A stretch of 7,888 nt of DNA from NCBI GenBank assembly GCA_958407085.1, contig CATYHY010000060.1:1-7888 (forward strand), in the 5' to 3' direction. Source of the stretch: an uncultured Collinsella sp. GTDB taxonomy: Bacteria > Actinomycetota > Coriobacteriia > Coriobacteriales > Coriobacteriaceae. Positions 1 to 3,253 of the stretch are shown here, piece by piece. The notes under the pieces were generated by a model, which saw only the letters and a list, made by a program, of their open reading frames with translations, was not told the DNA's origin and did no database searches. How positions within the stretch are numbered: position 1 is the first letter of the stretch; the number at the start of each line of letters is the position of its first letter. The position numbers were made by a program, and so were the translations under genes.

Positions 1-76
1 CAGAAGCAGAGATGGAGGCCGGAGCAGCGGCAGCCGCGGGCTCAGCCTTCTTCTTGAACATATCAAACAGACCCAT
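1..76 (-). CDS. 5' end of an unidentified protein, possibly a PTS glucose-type IIA component (partial)
   Basis: Only the first 25 codons lie in the window; the gene runs off the left edge. The start is the ATG read on the minus strand at 76-74. It is chosen because an AGAGGAG Shine-Dalgarno sequence sits just upstream (about 81-88) and a good promoter lies beyond it. The visible protein begins MGLFDMFKKK and continues into an Ala/Pro-rich linker (AEPAAAAAPASISAS). A short amphipathic start, a Lys cluster and an Ala/Pro linker are seen before compact domains such as PTS IIA(Glc) or lipoyl/biotinyl domains. The IIA suggestion is an inference from this leader style only; no catalytic residue is visible. 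That a real gene starts here is well supported; its function is not. Confidence 0.65.
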   Translation of the reverse strand, partial: MGLFDMFKKKAEPAAAAAPASISAS

Positions 77-97
77 ACGTTTTCTCCTCTTGATTAA

Positions 98-113
98 GCG
101 CAACGTTGTGCGC
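98..113. promoter_or_regulatory. Imperfect palindrome in the 5' leader of the left-edge gene
   Basis: GCGCAACGTTGTGCGC is an inverted repeat (GCGCAAC / GTTG-GCGC with one extra T). It sits between the TATAAT box at 126-131 and the ribosome binding site near 81-88, so just after the expected transcription start. It could be an operator or a 5' UTR hairpin. No regulator is identified. Confidence 0.35.
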
Positions 114-125
114 ATGCCTACGGTA

Positions 126-154
126 ATTATAGTGCCAAATGGTTCAAATGCTAA
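126..154 (-). promoter_or_regulatory. Sigma70-type promoter of the left-edge gene
   Basis: Read on the minus strand, a perfect TATAAT (131-126) lies 17 bases downstream of TTAGCA (154-149), a 4/6 match to TTGACA. The predicted transcription start near 119 gives a leader of about 40 bases that contains the ribosome binding site. Spacing and orientation fit the gene starting at 76. Confidence 0.6.
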
Positions 155-414
155 GGTGGGGACTCGAATCGCAAGCCCTTCCCGGTAGTGCTCGTGGGAT
201 GAGCATCTCCTTTGCATCGCGGTTCGATAAGCCGAGTATCGCCCACGCGCGGGACGGGCAGAAGCGGGCACGCCAAACCCGATACTTCTTTTCGCAGCGG
301 CACCCCGCCGCCACCCCGCTCCTGGCACCTCCTGATACCTACCGAAACGTGCCAAAATAAACCCGTCCCTTTTTGGTAGGTTTGGCGAGTGTGGATTTTC
401 GGACGCTTAACTAA
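155..414. other. Non-coding repeat-rich intergenic stretch
   Basis: I see no credible gene here. Open frames on both strands overlap each other, lack ribosome binding sites and have atypical low-complexity translations. The stretch instead holds nested inverted repeats. CGCCAAACC at 271-279 is matched by GGTTTGGCG at 379-387. CCTACC at 338-343 is matched by GGTAGG at 375-380. GCCAAA at 351-356 is matched by TTTGGC at 381-386. CGATA/TATCG (around 226-242) forms a small hairpin. It looks like the remains of, or an assembly of, small palindromic elements. Confidence 0.5.
352..376. repeat. REP-like palindrome with GTCCC core (diverged copy)
   Basis: A 25-bp unit with arms CCAAAA and TTTTGG around a core containing CCCGTCCC. 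It aligns with the two units near mgtA (core CCTGTCCCC, arms ACAAAGG/CCTTTGT): same length class, the same GTCCC position in the right half of the loop, and A-rich left and T-rich right arms. I infer that it is a distant member of the same family of dispersed palindromes. Confidence 0.4.
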
Positions 415-488
415 CGAGCGTGGATAATCTCCCACTTTGACTTTGAGGCCGTCACCGAGCCAAAAACGGGAGATTATCCACGTTCATT
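415..488. repeat. Long hairpin repeat, copy 1 (upstream of fic)
   Basis: The left arm 416-433 (GAGCGTGGATAATCTCCC) pairs with the right arm 468-485, with 17 Watson-Crick pairs and one G.T. Outside and inside the arms the sequence matches the copy at 1858-1925: the same CACTTTGA follows the left arm, and the same GCCAAAAAC precedes the right arm. Only the tip differs (18 bases here, 12 in copy 2). No T-run follows, so it is not a typical intrinsic terminator. Each arm contains TTATCCACG or its complement, one base from a DnaA box. Confidence 0.75.
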
Positions 489-530
489 TTGGATGACCCC
501 CCCTGTACCAAGCCGAGCTCCATGGTCAAG

Positions 531-630
531 TAATAACGACTTCTCATCATTAGATTGTTTATATCAATTCTAATAACTATTTAATCATTAAACTCGTTAT
601 TAGAATTGATATGATTAGCCTAATAACGAG
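531..630. promoter_or_regulatory. AT-rich operator region of fic with a 17-bp perfect inverted repeat
   Basis: ATATCAATTCTAATAAC at 561-577 is perfectly repeated in inverted orientation at 596-612. The half-site TAATAACGA recurs at 531-539, inverted within CTCGTTATTAG at 593-603, and within CTAATAACGAG at 620-630. ATTAG-C-CTAAT at 614-624 forms another small dyad. Such repeated half-sites around a promoter are typical of repressor operators. Since fic encodes a C-terminal winged helix, self-regulation is a natural inference, but it is not shown. Confidence 0.6.
588..615 (+). promoter_or_regulatory. Candidate fic promoter (extended -10)
   Basis: TGATATGAT at 607-615 is an extended -10 (TGn followed by TATGAT, a 5/6 match). 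A weak -35 (TTAAAC, 588-593) lies 16 bases upstream. The -10 overlaps the right arm of the 17-bp palindrome, so a protein bound there would block polymerase. Predicted transcription from about 622 gives a leader of about 38 bases before the ATG at 660. Confidence 0.4.
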
Positions 631-659
631 TTTCCGGCACTAAAGATATGGAGGGCGCG

Positions 660-1832
660 ATGCAAATCGAGGAGAACGGCCAGGGAACGCTCCGCAATAA
701 TCTATCGGGGAAATTGGCTTACTATTCGTTTTTTCCAACGCCCTTGCAATCATTGAGGCAGCTAAACCTCACCGAGGAAACCTATCGCACGCTTTCCGCA
801 TGCTCACGAAAGCTTGGAGAGCTTGAAGGCATGCTCTACTTTGTTCCCAACGCCGATATGTATCTGACAATGTACGTGCGCAAAGAAGCACTCCTTTCTT
901 CGCAAATTGAGGGAACCCAGTGCACGTTTGACGACCTACTTAGTCCATCACAAACACAACTCCATCATAAAGATGTCGCAGACGTCGTGAATTACGTCCG
1001 TGCTGTCGACCGCGGCGTAGAACTGCTCAAAAAGATGCCCTTGTGCACGAGACTTCTTAGGCAAGTTCATGCGGTCCTGCTGGACGGAGTGCGCGGAACG
1101 GAGAAGAATCCAGGCGAGCTGCGCTCCTCACAAAACTGGATTGGCCCCTCAGGCTGCACCATTGCAACCGCATCGTTTGTCCCTCCAAACATTGAAGATT
1201 TGAGTAACACGCTCCAGGACCTCGAACGCTTTATCAATGAGCCTCAAGTCGAAATGGATCCGATTGTGCGGGCGGCGCTCGTCCATTACCAATTTGAAAC
1301 TGCCCATCCATTCCTAGACGGAAACGGTCGCCTGGGCAGGCTTCTCATTACACTTATGCTCATCAATGATGGCGTTCTTCATTCTTGCTTGTTCTATCCA
1401 TCGTTCCAGTTCAAGAAAAACCGAAGCGAGTACTACCGGCAACTCACATCCGTAAGGGAGAGAGGCACTTACGAGGAATGGATAGAGTTTTTCTGCAACA
1501 GTCTTCTCGAGAGTGCGAAGGACTCGGTAGGGTCTTTAAAAAACCTTGTTGACCTCCATAACCGTTCCACAGCAACCATTACCGAAAATCTCGGAAGGAC
1601 TGCTGCAAACGGGCAAAGGCTGTTGGGCATTCTTGAAGAGCACCCCATCGTCGACACCGCATTCATCGCTGCCCAACTCGATATCGGCAGGAGTACCGCG
1701 AGCTCGCTCGTCAAATCATTTGAAGAATTGGGTATCCTCCGTCCGCTCGACGAGTCAAGACAGAGATACCGGCAGTACGGGTATGAAGAGTATCTTTCGA
1801 TTCTCAGGGAAGACGCCGAGCCGATTAGATAG
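660..1832 (+). CDS. Fic family protein (class II, self-inhibited AMPylase type) with C-terminal winged helix
   Basis: Fic enzymes transfer AMP or other phosphate-linked groups from nucleotides to hydroxyl side chains of target proteins. This 390-residue protein has an N-terminal Fic_N-type helical region with the inhibitory motif SSQIEG (residues 80-85, matching (S/T)xxxE(G/N)). A target-docking flap lies around residues 152-176. The complete catalytic loop HPFLDGNGRLGR (216-227) has His216 and the Asp, Asn and Arg residues in place, so it should be active. A winged-helix DNA-binding domain occupies about 316-385. Length and order match SoFic-like proteins. I chose ATG 660 rather than ATG 648 because GGAGGG at 650-655 is well placed only for 660; starting at 648 adds four residues. 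There is no adjacent antitoxin gene, consistent with class II self-inhibition. Codon use is visibly more AT-rich than in pyrE or mgtA, suggesting horizontal transfer. The target protein is unknown. Confidence 0.93.
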   Translation: MQIEENGQGTLRNNLSGKLAYYSFFPTPLQSLRQLNLTEETYRTLSACSRKLGELEGMLYFVPNADMYLTMYVRKEALLSSQIEGTQCTFDDLLSPSQTQLHHKDVADVVNYVRAVDRGVELLKKMPLCTRLLRQVHAVLLDGVRGTEKNPGELRSSQNWIGPSGCTIATASFVPPNIEDLSNTLQDLERFINEPQVEMDPIVRAALVHYQFETAHPFLDGNGRLGRLLITLMLINDGVLHSCLFYPSFQFKKNRSEYYRQLTSVRERGTYEEWIEFFCNSLLESAKDSVGSLKNLVDLHNRSTATITENLGRTAANGQRLLGILEEHPIVDTAFIAAQLDIGRSTASSLVKSFEELGILRPLDESRQRYRQYGYEEYLSILREDAEPIR

Positions 1833-1857
1833 GCATCGCAGCCCAGGCAAATTAAAG

Positions 1858-1925
1858 CGAGCGTGGATAATCTCCCACTTTGAGCCTGCACACAGGCCAA
1901 AAACGGGAGATTATCCACGCTCATT
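1858..1925. repeat. Long hairpin repeat, copy 2 (downstream of fic)
   Basis: The arms 1859-1876 and 1905-1922 are 18-bp perfect inverted repeats (GAGCGTGGATAATCTCCC and complement). The tip carries its own perfect hairpin, GCCTG-CACA-CAGGC (1884-1897), and TTTG/CAAA pairs lie between, so nearly the whole unit folds. It has the same orientation as the copy at 415-488. It begins about 25 bases after the fic stop and could stop or protect the fic mRNA, but no T-run follows. Confidence 0.75.
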
Positions 1926-2026
1926 CCTGAGTAGTCATTTATGAACGTCCCCAATGACTAGTCCGGCAACGCCGATGTTTCGGCAACGACAGCGAGCGGG
2001 TCGCATTTGTGACAAGGTGACGTGAA

Positions 2027-2059
2027 ACGAAAGGGCGCTGACCTTCTGGTCGCGCCCTT
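2027..2059 (-). terminator. Probable intrinsic terminator of pyrE
   Basis: AAGGGCGCTGACC (2031-2043), loop TTCT, and GGTCGCGCCCTT (2048-2059) form a GC-rich stem with one bulged T. Read on the minus strand, the stem ends in GCGCCC followed by TTTCGTTT, a U-rich tail. It lies about 75 bases past the pyrE stop. On the plus strand the tail is not T-rich, so it would serve fic poorly. Confidence 0.6.
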
Positions 2060-2106
2060 GAAGTTGAACGTCAGATTGTCCAAATGCGGCCCGCGCAGCG
2101 TCGAGC

Positions 2107-2136
2107 AGTTACGGCGTTTGGTAAAACGCCGTAACT
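2107..2136. repeat. Perfect hairpin overlapping the pyrE stop codon
   Basis: AGTTACGGCGTTT (2107-2119) and AAACGCCGTAACT (2124-2136) are a 13-bp perfect inverted repeat with loop GGTA. It includes two bases of the pyrE TAG stop (minus strand 2137-2135). No T-run follows on either strand, so it may be an mRNA 3'-end stabiliser rather than a terminator. Confidence 0.6.
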
Positions 2137-2815
2137 AACGTGCTCCGTACTGCTCGTAGTAGGCGTCGATGGCGGCCTTGAGCTCGTCATCGATGACGAC
2201 CTTGCCATCGATCTCGTGGTTGTAGAGGGTCTCGACGACCTCGGCCATGGAAACGATGCTCGCGACGGGGAAACCGTACTTGGCCTCGATCTCCTTCTGC
2301 GCGGTGGTCACGCCGCCCTTGCCGACCTCCATGCGGTTGAGGGACACGATCAGGCCCTTGATTTCGACGTCGGCAGCAGCCTTAACCTTGGGATAGGTCT
2401 CGTCGATGGACTTGCCGCTGGTGGTGACATCCTCGACCATGACCACGCGGTCGCCGTCCTTGGGCTCATAGCCCAGCAGGTTGCCCTTATCGGCACCGTG
2501 GTCCTTGGCCTCCTTGCGGTCGCAGCAGTACTTGACCTCCTTGCCGTACAGCTCGTGGTAGGCAATTGCGGTCACGACGGCCAGCGGAATGCCCTTGTAG
2601 GCCGGCCCAAACAGCACGTCAAAATCGTCGCCAAAGTTATCGTGGATGGCCTGGGCGTAATACTCGCCCAGCTTCTTGAGCTGATAGCCCGTCACGTAAG
2701 CGCCGGCATTCATAAAGAACGGAGACTGACGGCCGCTCTTGAGCGTAAAGCTGCCGAACTTAAGGACGTCGGACTCGACCATAAACTTGATGAACTCTTG
2801 CTTGTAAGCCTCCAT
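2135..2815 (-). CDS. pyrE: Orotate phosphoribosyltransferase
   Basis: PyrE joins orotate to PRPP, giving orotidine 5'-monophosphate, the fifth step of de novo UMP synthesis in the cytoplasm. The 226-residue protein shows the family order: an N-terminal LKSGRQSPFF segment (25-34), FGPAYKGIPL (69-78), the flexible catalytic loop with CDRKEAKDHG (98-107), and the PRPP-binding signature VVMVEDVTTSGKS (124-136). Length is slightly above the common 210-220. The ATG at 2815-2813 has AGAGGAG five bases upstream. No other pyr gene is adjacent, so it appears to be transcribed alone here, ending at the terminator near 2027-2059. I could not identify a convincing promoter upstream. Confidence 0.97.
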   Translation of the reverse strand: MEAYKQEFIKFMVESDVLKFGSFTLKSGRQSPFFMNAGAYVTGYQLKKLGEYYAQAIHDNFGDDFDVLFGPAYKGIPLAVVTAIAYHELYGKEVKYCCDRKEAKDHGADKGNLLGYEPKDGDRVVMVEDVTTSGKSIDETYPKVKAAADVEIKGLIVSLNRMEVGKGGVTTAQKEIEAKYGFPVASIVSMAEVVETLYNHEIDGKVVIDDELKAAIDAYYEQYGAR

Positions 2816-2941
2816 GCGGGCTCCTCTCGTAATCGCGTACGTGCCTTCCAGTTTAGCGCAGGCGAAGCGTAGATGCGGGCGCGCTTTGGGGCCACGGCAT
2901 TCTGTAAAGGCTTTGTCAGAGGGAATGGTTTTCCGAACAAT

Positions 2942-2962
2942 GGGGTTGACATGTCAAACCCC
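2942..2962. promoter_or_regulatory. Near-perfect palindrome (possible operator) between pyrE and mgtA
   Basis: GGGGTTGACA / TGTCAAACCCC is a 10-bp inverted repeat with one inserted A. It contains TTGACA on both strands. It lies in the divergent pyrE-mgtA region and overlaps the -35 box proposed for mgtA, so a bound regulator could control transcription. No regulator is identified. Confidence 0.45.
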
Positions 2963-2974
2963 CTCATCAAGAAT
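2946..2974 (+). promoter_or_regulatory. Candidate promoter for the mgtA leader
   Basis: A consensus TTGACA (2946-2951) is followed after 17 bases by AAGAAT (2969-2974), a 4/6 match to TATAAT. Transcription from about 2981 would give an unusually long leader, about 270 bases, before the mgtA start at 3254. The minus-strand TTGACA in the same palindrome has no acceptable -10. Confidence 0.4.
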
Positions 2975-3041
2975 ACGGGCGGATTAAAAAGGGGTACGAG
3001 ATACCCAAAGCGCGCTGCGCCCGGCCTTAAGGAGGTGTGCC

Positions 3042-3113
3042 ATGGAAGGCAGTCCTAGTCGAAAAACCTGCATGTCGCCCTCGGCACGCCGCGAGGACTC
3101 CGCACACGCATAA
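3042..3113 (+). CDS. Possible 23-residue leader peptide upstream of mgtA
   Basis: TTAAGGAGGTG (about 3027-3036) is almost the full complement of the 16S rRNA 3' end. It lies six bases after the AGGAGG core from an ATG at 3042, the best ribosome binding site in the window. The frame encodes 23 residues starting MEGSPSRKTC and ending SAHA, then TAA. It is basic, with three Arg, one Lys, two Pro and one Cys. In enterobacteria mgtA is preceded by a short proline-containing leader ORF (mgtL) whose translation controls the gene; by position this could be an analogue, but no sequence similarity is claimed. It may instead be a chance frame. Confidence 0.45.
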   Translation: MEGSPSRKTCMSPSARREDSAHA

Positions 3114-3138
3114 ACGCCACCGGCAGATCGTCAACCCC

Positions 3139-3170
3139 CCACAAAGGTGCCTGTCCCCTTTGTGGTGGTT
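3139..3170. repeat. REP-like palindrome, copy A (mgtA leader)
   Basis: CCACAAAGG (3139-3147) and CCTTTGTGG (3157-3165) flank a GTGCCTGTCC-type loop. The 32 bases 3139-3170 are identical to 6064-6095 on the other side of mgtA, in the same orientation. The outer left arm is degraded here (CCC instead of CCA). Confidence 0.8.
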
Positions 3171-3253
3171 CGTGAGCTTGACGTGAGCGACATCTAGGTT
3201 TTTTGCAACTCAATACGACACGTACGCTAACTCCCTTCAACAAGGAGGACCCT

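Larger units (their letters stand above)
2981..3253 (+). other. Long 5' leader of mgtA, candidate cis-regulatory RNA
   Basis: The stretch contains a hairpin GGGTA-CGAGA-TACCC (2992-3006), a small ORF with a strong ribosome binding site (3042-3113), the REP-like palindrome (3139-3170), a direct repeat CGTGAGC (3171-3177 and 3182-3188), and a T6 run ending at 3204. GGTGTGCC (3034-3041), next to the small ORF's Shine-Dalgarno sequence, can pair with GGCACGCC (3083-3090, one G.U). Its part GTGTGC can alternatively pair with GCACAC (3102-3107). CCTCG (3078-3082) can pair with CGAGG (3092-3096). I do not recognise the conserved M-box core, so a known Mg2+ riboswitch is not claimed. Confidence 0.35.

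Noticed and set aside
155..200. Sequence resembling a tRNA T-arm on the minus strand (GATTCGAGTCCCC near 157-172)
   Set aside because: The bases that should pair across the T-loop do not, and no matching acceptor, D or anticodon stem can be assembled around it.
139..435. Overlapping open frames of 73 and 94 codons on opposite strands
   Set aside because: Neither has a ribosome binding site or recognisable protein pattern, and both read through the inverted repeats, which explains their openness.
497..503. Run of seven C as a possible phase-variation tract
   Set aside because: It lies outside any coding frame and well upstream of the proposed fic promoter, so slippage would have no evident effect.
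2216..2872. A 218-codon plus-strand frame antisense to pyrE
   Set aside because: pyrE is unambiguous by its motifs. The antisense frame is leucine/valine/aspartate-rich complement of its codons.
2981..3113. M-box (ykoK-type) magnesium riboswitch in the mgtA leader
   Set aside because: The conserved core that I know for M-box RNAs is not seen; only generic stems are present.
3197..3204. T6 run before mgtA as an intrinsic attenuator
   Set aside because: No strong stem directly abuts it. The nearest robust hairpin, the REP-like palindrome, ends about 30 bases earlier.
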